A DNA stretch of 64,000 nucleotides from CATOSP01 sp965197545 (GCA_965197545.1 CBDANJ010000008.1:1-64000), one strand, 5' to 3'. Positions 26,301 through 34,484 are shown, counted from the stretch's first letter. Notes: generated by a model not told the origin, from the letters alone. Program-made: numbers and translations.

Positions 26301-26452
26301 CTAAACCAAAGCCAAGGTGAAATGCGCAGATAGTGGAGGTCAAACAGTGGTGCCGGACCATTCTCCAAGTACGGATGAGAGGGCTTCACTGGCGCAACCA
26401 AGCCAATTTTCATCGCCCCTCGAATGTACATCCCACCTTGGCTTTAGTTTAG
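26301..26452. mobile_element. MITE of family A, copy 2
   Basis: 152 bp with the same terminal repeats as copy 1 and apparently identical sequence. TA flanks both sides (aacTA/TActc). Its right end coincides with the left end of the IS630 element at 26453. Confidence 0.9.
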
Positions 26453-26455
26453 TAC

Positions 26456-27676
26456 TCAGTCAACCGTGAAATCGGAAGGGTAAAGGCGGTGAAGCTTGGT
26501 TCGGGCGTCCCGGGTGTTGAACCGCCAGTTGATGGTGGCCCTGGCCGCATTGCGCTCCTTGACCAGGGCCTGGACTTCCCGCCGGAGAGCCTCCTCGCCG
26601 GGGATCCGCTGCTTCAGGCAGGAGCGGGACAGGACGCTAAACTCGATCTCCGCCATGTTGAGCCAACTGCCGTGCTTGGGGGTGTAATGAAACTCCAGCC
26701 GCTTGGCAATCCGCCGGGCTTCCTCAGCCGGGAAAGTCTCGTACAGCGATGCCCGGCGATGGGTGTTCAGATTGTCCAGGACCACCCGGATTACTGAGAT
26801 GTCCGGGTAGACTTCGTCCACCAGCCAGCGCATCTGATGCGCGAAGTCCTGCATGGTGCGCCGCTGGGTCACCGTCACTTGCCGCCAGCCGGCCAGGGGT
26901 TCACAGGCCAGGAACAGGTTGCGGGTCCCCTCCCGCCGGTATTCGTAGTCCTGCCGCCGCGGAATTCCCGGCTGGGGTGGCAAGGCGGGCCGGGTCTCTG
27001 CCAGCAACTGGGTTGAAGTCTCGTCAAAGCAGACCACCGGCCGTTGGGGATCATAGGGTTCTTCGTACAGATCCAGGACATCCTCCATGTTGGCCACGAA
27101 TTCCGCGCTCACCTGGGGGATGCACCACTCCTTCTTCTGCCACGGCTTGAGGGCGTTTTTTTGAGACGCTTTCGCACCCCCTCGTGGGACATGGAGGGCG
27201 CCAGCCCCAACTCCACCACCTTGCCGGCCAGCAGGCGCAGGGTCCAGTGGTCATGCCCGGCCGGCGGCGGGGTGCAGGCCAGAGCCTGCCCCCGGCCACG
27301 ACCGGGGGGCGATCAGAGCCTGCCCCGTACTGGATACGGGGTGAGCTTCGCCCCGGTCGTCCAGCTTCCGGGGCCGGTTGGCTTGGGGACGGTCCCGCAA
27401 AACCCCCTCCAACCCTTCTTCGGCGAAGCACTGCTTGATCCGGTATACGGTGCTCAGGGCTACATCCAGCCCTTCAGCCACTTGGGGCGCCGGCCAGCCG
27501 TCATCGCTCTTGAGCAGAATCCGCGCCCTGGCGGTCACCCTTGCCGGGCTTTTACCCACCCGAATCAGATGCCGGAGTTCTTCCCGTTGTTCCGCCGCCA
27601 GCCGCACCGCGTACTTGTCCCGGACCATCACCGTCACCCCCGCCATCAACGCTTTCCGCCATACAGGATAACCCAA
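26456..27676 (-). pseudogene. IS630-family transposase interrupted by two palindromic inserts
   Basis: Frame 1 from about 27676 (or the ATG at 27646 or 27628) holds the helix-turn-helix part: WPAPQVAEGLDVALSTVYRI. After LDDRGEAH two palindromic inserts break the sequence LIALACTPPPAGHD. Frame 2 holds the DDE domain: ERPVVCFDE-type PVVCFDETSTQLLAE, RVVLDNLNTHRRASLYETF, GSWLNMAEIEFSVLSRSCL, and ends DFTVD. The two frames would be joined by slippage on a T7 run near 27156, as in the element at 7591. Because of the inserts it is unlikely to be active. Confidence 0.8.
27283..27342. repeat. Two AGAGCCTGCCC-family palindromic inserts, 8 bp apart
   Basis: Copy 1: AGAGCCTGCCCCCGGCCACG then ACCGGGGG (27283-27310). 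Copy 2: AGAGCCTGCCCCGTACTGGA then TACGGGG (27315-27341). The shared head is AGAGCCTGCCC(C); the hairpins differ. Transposase sequence CTGATCGC (minus) remains between them, so these are two independent insertions. Confidence 0.75.
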
Positions 27677-27740
27677 TTAGCCCCTTCCTCGAATAATTCT
27701 TAACACCAGGTTGACTGAGTACTAGTGGGATCGCTAAAAA

Positions 27741-27875
27741 ATGGGTTCATGGAAAAACATCAATTGGACGAAATGGATTGCAATAGGGTTACCGGCTATC
27801 GGGGTCGTCCTTTATGTAATCGTAGAGAGGGACCCCCTAGTATTACAACGACGCTTCGCTAGAAAGAGACCTTGA
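27741..27875 (+). pseudogene. Small one-pass membrane protein cut by a MITE
   Basis: MGSWKNINWTKWIAIGLPAI followed by GVVLYVIVERDP, a short protein with one membrane segment. After residue 32 the frame enters MITE family B and stops at 27873. On the far side of the MITE GLAALDMFFIGLLSHSPS then a stop looks like the original C-terminus. Family unknown. Confidence 0.55.
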
Positions 27876-27989
27876 GTGCCTCCTCATGGCGAGTTGCCCA
27901 CGCGTTTGATAGCTTTGTGGCCTTGCCTTCAGCGAAGCGATTTCCGGCCAAAAGCTGACCACATTGAGGAACCGTCGTTGTAATACTAG
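27837..27989. mobile_element. MITE of family B, copy 1
   Basis: 153 bp with terminal inverted repeats CTAGTATTACAACGACG / CGTCGTTGTAATACTAG and an internal GCTTTGTGGCCTTGCCTTC segment. A second copy is at 30248-30399. No transposase with these ends occurs in the window. It interrupts the small membrane gene. Confidence 0.85.
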
Positions 27990-28110
27990 GGTCTCGCCGC
28001 CCTCGACATGTTCTTCATCGGCCTGCTAAGCCACAGTCCGAGCTGAACCCCGTTTTGCCGGCTGCACAAGGGCGGGCAACAGTCGAAAAGCCCGCACCGT
28101 TGAGGTCATC

Positions 28111-28572
28111 CTACAGACGCTCCAGTAACTTTGCAATCTGATCGGTGTGGTTCATGTCGGGTTCCCACTCGCAGATCACACTGTGTTCGTCGATGACAAC
28201 TGCGGGCCTTTTCCCGTCTGACGGGTCTTTGACGTACCTCTCTCCATCGAGAGCGGACATGCCTAGCTCAATGCCTACTCGTCGATCAGGGTCGTTCAGG
28301 ACCGCGAACGGAAGCTGCTCTTTCTCGACCCACTGGCGTGCAGCATCCAAGCTTCCGTCATGGATTCCGAACAGCACGACGTTCTTCTCGGTGAACTCGG
28401 CAGCATGCTCTCGGTACCCAAGAGCCATGCGGGTTCAATTACCACCGCCCGGACTCGTGAAGAAGTACAGCAGGACCTTTTGTCCGCGAAGACTGCTAAG
28501 GGATATCGTCTGTCCATCGCTGGACTGAAGTGTGAAATCGGAAATCGTCTTCCCGATGTAAGTTTCCATCAT
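28111..28572 (-). CDS. Peroxiredoxin (AhpC/TSA, Bcp-like) with in-frame TGA at the peroxidatic position; candidate selenoprotein
   Basis: From the ATG at 28572 (28569 also possible), preceded by GGAAAGGA, the frame reads METYIGKTISDFTLQSSDG, ISLSSLRGQKVLLYFFTSPG, GGN, TGA, TRMALGYREHAAEFTEK and on to the end DQIAKLLERL. In Bcp-type peroxiredoxins the peroxidatic Cys lies in P-x-x-C-T right after the YF-(Y/F) strand; here the codon is TGA (28435-28437). The protein is 153 residues if TGA is read, a normal length. The part after TGA is well preserved (FAVLNDPDRRVGIELGMSAL, KRPAVVIDEH), which argues against a dead gene. A hairpin follows the TGA. Sec peroxiredoxins are known in bacteria. Alternative: a TGC/TGT to TGA nonsense mutation. 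Reduces peroxides in the cytosol. Confidence 0.75.
28403..28430 (-). promoter_or_regulatory. SECIS-like hairpin after the TGA codon
   Basis: On the mRNA, four bases after UGA, GCAUG-GCUCU pairs with AGAGC-AUGC (one bulged G), leaving the loop UGGGUACCG, which can close further to GUA. Stem, distance and G-rich apical loop fit the bacterial SECIS model recognised by SelB. Energy was not computed. Confidence 0.55.
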
Positions 28573-28779
28573 TGCCGTCCTTTCCGGTGAGACTTAATAG
28601 AACCGACGCACGCATGGCAGAACCGTTCCCCATGCAGTTGCTGGGCTGCACGGAGTCTAGGCGTTTCTCACCGCCGATGCACGCCTAGCTACGCACGTGC
28701 GCTCGGGCGGCGAAGTGAGTAGCGCATCCTCTTACGCCAGGACGTCTGTAGGTCCCAGGCGCCCAACCGGGCCGCGCGC

Positions 28780-29025
28780 CTAGCTGAGCATCGTCGTGTA
28801 GCGAGTGAAACCAACCGGCGCGAGGCCAGATTGCGAGCGCAGACGCGTCAGGAATCGCAGGAACTCCCGCCGTAGGGTGACGCCTTCGCGCGCGAGTCCA
28901 AGAAGGTAGAGGCCGCCTGCAGCGGGGTCACCCGTTGCAATCTCCACGCCTGAATCGTCTACGGAGTACTTGTTGGGTTCGCTTGGTCCACCGGCGACGC
29001 TGTTTGACATTATAGGGGCGCTCAT
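28780..29025 (-). CDS. Small hypothetical protein with hairpin-buried start
   Basis: 81 residues (or 76 from the inner ATG, MSNSVAGGPSEPNK). No family recognised; the C-terminal part is basic and leucine rich (GVTLRREFLRFLTRLRSQ). The start codon lies in the loop of a 14-bp hairpin whose 5' arm contains the ribosome-binding AGGAG. It is 208 bp upstream of the peroxiredoxin gene and in the same direction. Confidence 0.4.
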   Translation of the reverse strand: MSAPIMSNSVAGGPSEPNKYSVDDSGVEIATGDPAAGGLYLLGLAREGVTLRREFLRFLTRLRSQSGLAPVGFTRYTTMLS

Positions 29026-29043
29026 GTGCGAGCGCTCCTATAA
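29010..29043. promoter_or_regulatory. Palindrome enclosing the start of the small gene
   Basis: TTATAGGGGCGCTC, loop ATGTGC, GAGCGCTCCTATAA: a 14-bp stem with one G-U pair. On the minus-strand mRNA the AGGAG is in the stem and the AUG in the loop. It could block translation, act as an operator, or be part of a terminator. Confidence 0.45.
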
Positions 29044-29045
29044 GC

Positions 29046-29520
29046 CCCACCTAACTGGACAAAATCAAGAACTTTTGTGATTAGGTTCACTTTAGCGGTT
29101 TAATCGGCCATACTCCCCACCGCACGCGAAGGATGAAGTTTCCAAGCCCCTGCTCACACGGCGGGGGTTTTACTTTTGGGAGGTCCGGTCACTACGACAT
29201 TGCCATTTGGTCCAAAGCGGGCCTATTTTGACGGTAGACAGAACCATCTTCGAGATGCGGCTGGGACTGTGAGACTCACCAAGGGCTGCTGCCGTATGAT
29301 TATGGCAGGATGGCAGCGTCGGCGGCCAATGTCGCCCGTGCCTATGCCGTTGCAACCAGCCTGAGTCAGGGGTTGACCTTCTCTTCAGCTGTGAATGCGC
29401 AGCGAGGACTAACTCCTGATTCCGCGGCGGACGCAGACTCATTGGAACCATCCAGGTTCTCGCAGCGTCTTACTCAATAGAGGCGTAGAGCAGAGTCAAC
29501 CAGGAGAAAGGAAATAGGTC
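29046..29520. other. 475-bp stretch without a recognised gene
   Basis: Short frames on both strands show no known family. The stretch precedes the NTR-domain gene, whose GGAGAAAGGAAATAGGTC leader (29502-29519) provides a ribosome-binding site. Confidence 0.4.
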
Positions 29521-30207
29521 ATGCGGCCAGTGATTGCAAAGCGGCAGGGGACTGGGTCCACGGCCGTACGAGCAGCCGTATTGAGCCTCGCGCTCATGGT
29601 GGGTGTCCTCTGGCTCCTTGGGGACCCCGGGCAGGTCCACGCGTGTAAGTGTGCGCAACCTGGGACTCCTTCCGAAGAGCTGGAGAGGTTTTCTGCAGTT
29701 TTCGCGGGGAGAGCAGTCTCGATCCAACACTCCTATGATCCCAAGGCAGCTTCTGTCTCCCCTGAGGACCGCACCACGGTTGGCTTCGAGGTCAGCGCTG
29801 TGTGGAAGGGCACTGTCCACGAGGACATGTACATCACCACACCACCAACCGGCGGCAGCTGCGGGTTCACCTTTGTCGAAGGGGAAGAGTACATCGTCTA
29901 CGGTCACGACAGTAATTATGCTGACGGCGGATACACTGTTGGCATATGCAGTCGGACCGCCCTCCTTGGGCAAGCGCAAGCCGACATCGACGCTCTCGGG
30001 GAGGGGAATGCTCCTCAAGCCGGGACCGGTGGACCAGCGCCCGAAGAACCACAAGACACGCCACTTCCAAGTACCGGCGGTTACAGCCCACTGGTCTGGG
30101 CAACAGCCCTGGTCGTGGGAATCGGCGCAGCCCTGGCGGCTGGAGGCGTGGGCCTAATGGTCCGCAGTCGACGACTCAGCCGACGGAGAATGGATGTAGT
30201 CTCTTGA
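29521..30207 (+). CDS. Secreted NTR/TIMP-like domain protein with LPxTG-type anchor
   Basis: 228 residues. Signal peptide: basic start, then AAVLSLALMVGVLWLLG, cleavage near VHA. The mature protein begins CKCAQPGTPSEELERFSAVF, the CxC start typical of TIMP/NTR folds, followed by AGRAVSIQ and a Cys-containing SCGFTFVEGEEYIVYG strand; four Cys could form two disulfides. At the C-terminus PLPSTGGY is followed by a membrane segment (WATALVVGIGAALAAGGVGL) and RSRRLSRRR, the layout of a sortase signal. AAGGAAATAG precedes the ATG. No sortase gene is in the window. It is probably a cell-surface protein of unknown ligand. Confidence 0.7.
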   Translation: MRPVIAKRQGTGSTAVRAAVLSLALMVGVLWLLGDPGQVHACKCAQPGTPSEELERFSAVFAGRAVSIQHSYDPKAASVSPEDRTTVGFEVSAVWKGTVHEDMYITTPPTGGSCGFTFVEGEEYIVYGHDSNYADGGYTVGICSRTALLGQAQADIDALGEGNAPQAGTGGPAPEEPQDTPLPSTGGYSPLVWATALVVGIGAALAAGGVGLMVRSRRLSRRRMDVVS

Positions 30208-30247
30208 AGTTGACGAGTAGAGGCATAGTAACCGCGGGTAGCTACCG

Positions 30248-30399
30248 CTAGTATTACAACGACGGTTCGCAATAAAAGGATCTTGAGCACATCTCCATGG
30301 CTACCTGCCCACGCGCTTGCCAGCCTTGTGGCCTTTCCTCCCGCGGAGCGATTTCCGACCAAGAACTGGGCAAATTGAGGAAGCGTCGTTGTAATACTA
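30248..30399. mobile_element. MITE of family B, copy 2
   Basis: Starts CTAGTATTACAACGACGG and ends CGTCGTTGTAATACTA. Similar in length and sequence to the copy at 27837 but with scattered differences. Its last TA is the insertion point of a family A MITE. Confidence 0.85.
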
Positions 30400-30549
30400 A
30401 ACTAAAGCCACGGTGGGATGTACATATCGCCAGACCGCACTGTCGGTGGCCACCCAGTTGGAGCTTAAAGGTGATATGAGGTGCTGTGGAGTCCTTTCGG
30501 TGGTCTTCGAGACTCCATAAATGCACATCCCACCTTGGTATTGGTTTAG
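30397..30549. mobile_element. MITE of family A, variant copy 3
   Basis: 153 bp, CTAAACTAAAGCCACGGTG to CACCTTGGTATTGGTTTAG. The ends match family A, but the centre differs from copies 1 and 2. It sits directly at the end of MITE B copy 2, sharing TA. Confidence 0.85.
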
Positions 30550-30677
30550 TAGGGCAACATCTTTGAATTGATGGCGTGAAGGGTGTACATCCTGACTTGG
30601 AGCAACATTACCCAAGAGTTGCCGAGCAATCCCGCCTATCTCTGCTACTCATCATTTCAAAGAGTTCGGACTACTAG

Positions 30678-31025
30678 GCCGTCTCCCGGATGTTGGATTA
30701 TGGACCCTCGGCCCTCTCCCTGAGTCTGACTGCTCGATCGGCAATGAATTCCCTGGCCTCGCTACCACTTTTCGGGGTCAGGAGCATTGCCGCAACGGCG
30801 CCGGCCACTGTTCCCGCAAGCAGGCCCGCCAGAAAACCCCCCTTGTTTCGCATCTCTTTCCCTCCTCAGATATTTTTGTCCGTCCGGTCTTCCAGACTAT
30901 TCTAGCCCACCAGAGCCCTCCAAAAGGGCATTTTCAGATACGAAATGACGGCATTCCGCTCTCAGGCGCCACCATGATGAATGACCGTCAAGCAGGTTTC
31001 TGGTCTCTGTCTTCGGGAGGCGGGC
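30678..31025. repeat. 350-bp direct repeat, copy 1
   Basis: From TAGGCCGTC to GGGAGGCGGGCA the sequence is nearly the same as 38947-39296, with about a dozen differences. It includes the YtxH-like gene and its promoter side. To the right copy 1 continues into the kinase/response-regulator fragment; copy 2 continues into unrelated sequence. Confidence 0.85.
30698..30853 (-). CDS. YtxH-like small membrane protein, copy 1
   Basis: 51 residues: MRNKGGFLAGLLAGTVAGAV then AAMLLTPKSGSEAREFIADR. The glycine-rich membrane segment followed by LLTPKSG and an amphipathic helix is the YtxH pattern. GAGGAGGGAAAG precedes the ATG. Relative to copy 2, a TTA to TAA change shortens the protein by eight residues. 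Too short for the usual ORF threshold. Confidence 0.65.
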   Translation of the reverse strand: MRNKGGFLAGLLAGTVAGAVAAMLLTPKSGSEAREFIADRAVRLRERAEGP

Positions 31026-31808
31026 ATGGGAGCGCGGTTCACCTTCACGATACCGACGGTCGAGGAGGCCGGGAGCGGCACGGCAAACGGACCCGCCCGG
31101 CTCTCAACTCGCTCCTCGCGGCGGATGGCGGGGGAACACGTGCGCATACTCGCGGTGGACGACGACCCCCAGGCGCTCAGGTACGTCCGCGACGCCCTCG
31201 CCAGTGCGGGCTACACGCCGGTTGTGACCGGGGACTCGGCGGAGGCGCTCCGGCTCGTGGCGGAGGAGAAGCCCGATCTGGTCCTGCTTGACCTCATGCT
31301 GCCGGGGACCGACGGCATCGAGCTGATGAAGACCGTCCCCGAACTCTCCGACGCGCCGGTGATCTTCCTGTCCGCCTACGGCAGGGACCAGATCATTGCG
31401 CGGGCCTTGGAGGCGGGGGCCGTCGACTATATCGTCAAGCCGTTCTCGCCGACAGAGCTCGCGGCGAGAATCAACACAGCCCTGAAACGGGGGGCCGCCC
31501 CCGAATCGGTCGCGCCGTCGGAGCCCTATCGGCCGGGGGACCTGACCATCGACTACGCCGAGCGCACTGTGTCTCTCGCCGGCCGTCCGGTCCCGCTGGC
31601 CGACATCGAGTACCGGCTGCTCTTCGAGCTCTCGGTCCACGCCGGGCGGGTGTGGGGCACGGGACACTCCGGGCCGATTAGGACCGCGGTCAAGAACATT
31701 CGGCGCAAGCTGGGCGACGACGCGGACAGTCCCACCTATATTTTCAACAAGCCTCGCATCGGATACCTGATGCCGAAGGGCGAGAAGCGAATCAGGGAAG
31801 AGCTGTGA
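31026..31808 (+). pseudogene. Histidine kinase tail fused to response regulator with winged helix, truncated
   Basis: GARFTFTIPTVEEAG is the last strand of a histidine kinase ATPase domain (G2 end). HVRILAVDDDPQALRYVRDA starts a receiver domain with phospho-acceptor Asp in DLVLLDLMLPGTDG and the Lys in DYIVKPFSPTEL. Then a winged-helix effector follows: LTIDYAERTVSLAGRPVPLA, KNIRRKLGDDADSPTYIFNK. Within the winged helix about 20 residues are missing near VWGTGHSG. The kinase dimerisation and sensor parts were lost at the 350-bp repeat. The receiver looks intact, yet the start at 30981 is fortuitous. Confidence 0.65.
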
Positions 31809-31989
31809 GAGGGTTGATCGGGGGGATCACGGTCACCGGCCACCTGTGCTCCGCCTTTTACACTCTGCGGACGGCCTGCCAGAAATGCCCGAGGCCAGCG
31901 ACCTGGCGTGGGCAATGACCGGGGCCCACGAGGAAAACCCCGTCAGGTCCCGCATGGAACACACGGGGGAGACGGCCAGGCAACGGGCC

Positions 31990-32215
31990 AGGCCCCCGGG
32001 TCCATGAGGACGGGACCGTGACGCTCCAGAGCGGAAGGTACAACAACGCCCATATCATCCTGTGCCGGTTCGATGACCTGGACCTGGTGGCGGAATTCGA
32101 CAGGGGAGAAAAGGTCACGTCCACCGGAACTGTGGAGAGCGCCAACCGCGGAAAGGACCGCACGGGAAGGGCCCGCCTGAAAGGGTGCAGGGCCACCGCA
32201 GGAGAACGGAGATAA
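31990..32215 (+). pseudogene. OB-fold (tRNA_anti-like) domain fragment
   Basis: VTLQSGRYNNAHIILCRFDD followed by LDLVAEFDRGEKVTSTGTVE and ARLKGCRA resembles the OB-fold domain of secreted tRNA_anti-like proteins. A GTG at 32018 could start a 65-residue product, but the N-terminal part of the domain appears lost. It ends 77 bp before gyrB. Confidence 0.4.
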
Positions 32216-32291
32216 CCCCGGACAACGGCAAACCCCGGAAGGGCATCATATAATCCAACTCAACAGACAACCCGGGAGGACCGCACCGCCC

Positions 32292-34484
32292 ATGCAGACA
32301 GCCTTCGATATCCCCCAGGAAGATCCGGAGCCCGAGCCGGACACCGGGACCCGGCCGCAGGAGACCCCGGCGGACGTCCAGCACACCCCGCCCGCCAGCC
32401 GGACCCAGGAGCCCCGGCTCCCTGAACCAGGGGAGCCGCAGGCCGCGCCGGCGCCGGAGCCCAGGGCGGAAGACCCCGGAGCGGAAGAACCCGGACAACA
32501 GCAACCCCAACCGCCGCGGGGCCAGGACACCGGCGCGACCAAGCCCCGCGCCAGGAAGGCCCCGGAGGACAACTACACCGCCAGCGACATCCAGGTCCTC
32601 GAGGGGCTGGAGGCCGTCCGGAAGAGGCCGGGCATGTACATCGGCTCAACCGACCTGCGCGGCATCCACCACCTCGTCTACGAGATCGTCGACAACTCCG
32701 TGGACGAGGCCATGGCCGGCCACTGCAACTCCATCTCCATCGGCATCGCCGGAGACGGCACGGTCACCGTGGCGGACAACGGCCGGGGCATCCCGGTCGA
32801 CAAGCACCCCCTCACCGGCGTCTCCGCCCTCGAGACCGTCATGACCACCCTGCACGCAGGGGGGAAGTTCGGCGGCGGGGCCTACAAGGTCTCCGGCGGG
32901 CTCCACGGCGTCGGCGCCTCGGTCGTGAACGCCCTCTCGGAACACCTCCGGGCAGAGGTGAGCAGGGACGGCCGGACCCACTTCCAGGAATACCGGCGGG
33001 GCGAACCCAACGGGGAGCTGAAACGCTCCGGCAGGACCGACCAGCACGGCACCCGGGTCTCGTTCCGGCCGGACCCGCAGATATTCCCGGTGATTGACTA
33101 CGACTTCGACACGCTGGCCGGCCACTTCAAGGAGGTCGCCTACCTCAACAAGTCCCTGGAGATAAACTTCCGGTCCGAATGGAGCCTCGAGAAGAGGCAG
33201 GGCGACATAGAACGCACCTACTTCTTCGACAGCGGCATCGCCAGCATGGTCAAGAACGTGAACCGAAACCGGAAGGCCATCCAGGAACTGCCCTGCCATT
33301 TCGAGAAGACCGTGGACGAGACCTCCGTCGAGTTCGCCATCCAGTACAACGACGGCTTCGCCGAGTCTGTCCTGTCCTTCGCCAACTGCATCAACACCCA
33401 GGAGGGCGGGTCCCACGTCACCGGGTTCCGCTCCGCCCTCACCCGGGTCATAAACGACTACGCCAGGAAGCAGGGCTTCCTGAAGGAGGCCGAGGCCAAC
33501 CTGGCCGGGGAGGACGTCCGGGAGGGGCTGGCCGCCGTCATAAGCGTCCGGCTCCCGGACCCCCAGTTCGAGGGGCAGACCAAGACCAAGCTCGGCAACG
33601 CCGAGACCAGGACGGCCGCGGAGTCCGTGGTGGCCGAGGGGCTGACCCGGTACCTCGAGGACAACCAGGCCGAGGCCAAGAAAATCATCGACAAGTGCCT
33701 CACCTCCCGGAAGGCCCGGGAGGCTGCCCGGAGGGCCCGGGAGATGGTCCTCCGGAAGAACGCCATGGACGGCTCCTCCCTGCCGGGCAAGCTGGCCGAC
33801 TGCAGCGAACGGGACCCGTCCCGGTCCGAGCTCTACATCGTCGAGGGAGAGTCGGCGGGCGGCTCCGCCAAGATGGGCCGGGACCGGGCCTTCCAGGCCA
33901 TCCTGCCCCTCAAGGGCAAGATCATGAACGTCGAGAGGGTGCTCCGGCAGCCGGAGAAGATGATCGCCCACGAGGAAATCCGCGCCCTGGTGTCCGCCAT
34001 CGGGGCCGGCGAGGGCCCGGAGTTCCAGCCGGAGAGGATGCGGTACCACAAGATCATCATCATGACCGACGCCGACGTGGACGGCTCCCACATCCGCACC
34101 CTGATACTGACGTTCATATTCAGAAGGATGCCCGACATGATAGAGGCCGGCCGGCTCTACATCGCCCAGCCCCCGCTGTACCGGATACAGAGGGGCCGGA
34201 ACGTCCGGTACGCCTTCGACGAGGACGAGAAGGACCGGATGGTGGGGGAGACCGGGGACGCCGGGGGAGTCCGGCTGCAGCGCTACAAGGGGCTGGGCGA
34301 GATGAACCCCGGCCAGCTCTGGGAGACCACGATGGACCCCGAGAGCAGGCAGATGCTGCAGGTGGAAATCGAGGACGCAGCCCACGCCGACGGCGTGTTC
34401 ACGCTGCTGATGGGCGAGGTGGTGGAGCCGCGCCGGAACTTCATCTCGACCCACGCCCGCAGCGTCCAGAACCTGGACGTGTAG
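32292..34484 (+). CDS. gyrB: DNA gyrase subunit B with Pro/Glu-rich N-terminal extension
   Basis: 730 residues. GHKL ATPase: EIVDNSVDEAMAG (about 138-150), VTVADNGRGIPVDKH, GGLHGVGASVVNALSEH. Transducer Lys in QTKTKLGNAE. TOPRIM: ELYIVEGESAGGSAKMGRD and MTDADVDGSHIRTL. The C-terminal RYKGLGEMNPGQLWETTMDP is conserved. The enzyme introduces negative supercoils with GyrA (not in the window). The first 92 residues are low-complexity Pro, Glu and Gln and do not belong to the family core, which starts at YTASDIQVLEGLEAVRKRPG. Intact; a chromosomal core gene. Confidence 0.95.
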   Translation: MQTAFDIPQEDPEPEPDTGTRPQETPADVQHTPPASRTQEPRLPEPGEPQAAPAPEPRAEDPGAEEPGQQQPQPPRGQDTGATKPRARKAPEDNYTASDIQVLEGLEAVRKRPGMYIGSTDLRGIHHLVYEIVDNSVDEAMAGHCNSISIGIAGDGTVTVADNGRGIPVDKHPLTGVSALETVMTTLHAGGKFGGGAYKVSGGLHGVGASVVNALSEHLRAEVSRDGRTHFQEYRRGEPNGELKRSGRTDQHGTRVSFRPDPQIFPVIDYDFDTLAGHFKEVAYLNKSLEINFRSEWSLEKRQGDIERTYFFDSGIASMVKNVNRNRKAIQELPCHFEKTVDETSVEFAIQYNDGFAESVLSFANCINTQEGGSHVTGFRSALTRVINDYARKQGFLKEAEANLAGEDVREGLAAVISVRLPDPQFEGQTKTKLGNAETRTAAESVVAEGLTRYLEDNQAEAKKIIDKCLTSRKAREAARRAREMVLRKNAMDGSSLPGKLADCSERDPSRSELYIVEGESAGGSAKMGRDRAFQAILPLKGKIMNVERVLRQPEKMIAHEEIRALVSAIGAGEGPEFQPERMRYHKIIIMTDADVDGSHIRTLILTFIFRRMPDMIEAGRLYIAQPPLYRIQRGRNVRYAFDEDEKDRMVGETGDAGGVRLQRYKGLGEMNPGQLWETTMDPESRQMLQVEIEDAAHADGVFTLLMGEVVEPRRNFISTHARSVQNLDV

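Larger units (their letters stand above)
26453..27722 (-). mobile_element. IS630-family insertion sequence with inserts
   Basis: The ends TACTCAGTCAACC (26453-26465) and GGTTGACTGAGTA (27710-27722) are perfect inverted repeats. Inside lies one transposase gene on the minus strand, disrupted by two palindromic inserts. Confidence 0.85.

Noticed and set aside
25340..26431. 363-codon minus-strand frame
   Set aside because: It runs through the Uma2 gene, the IS630 fragment and a MITE in antisense; not a real gene.
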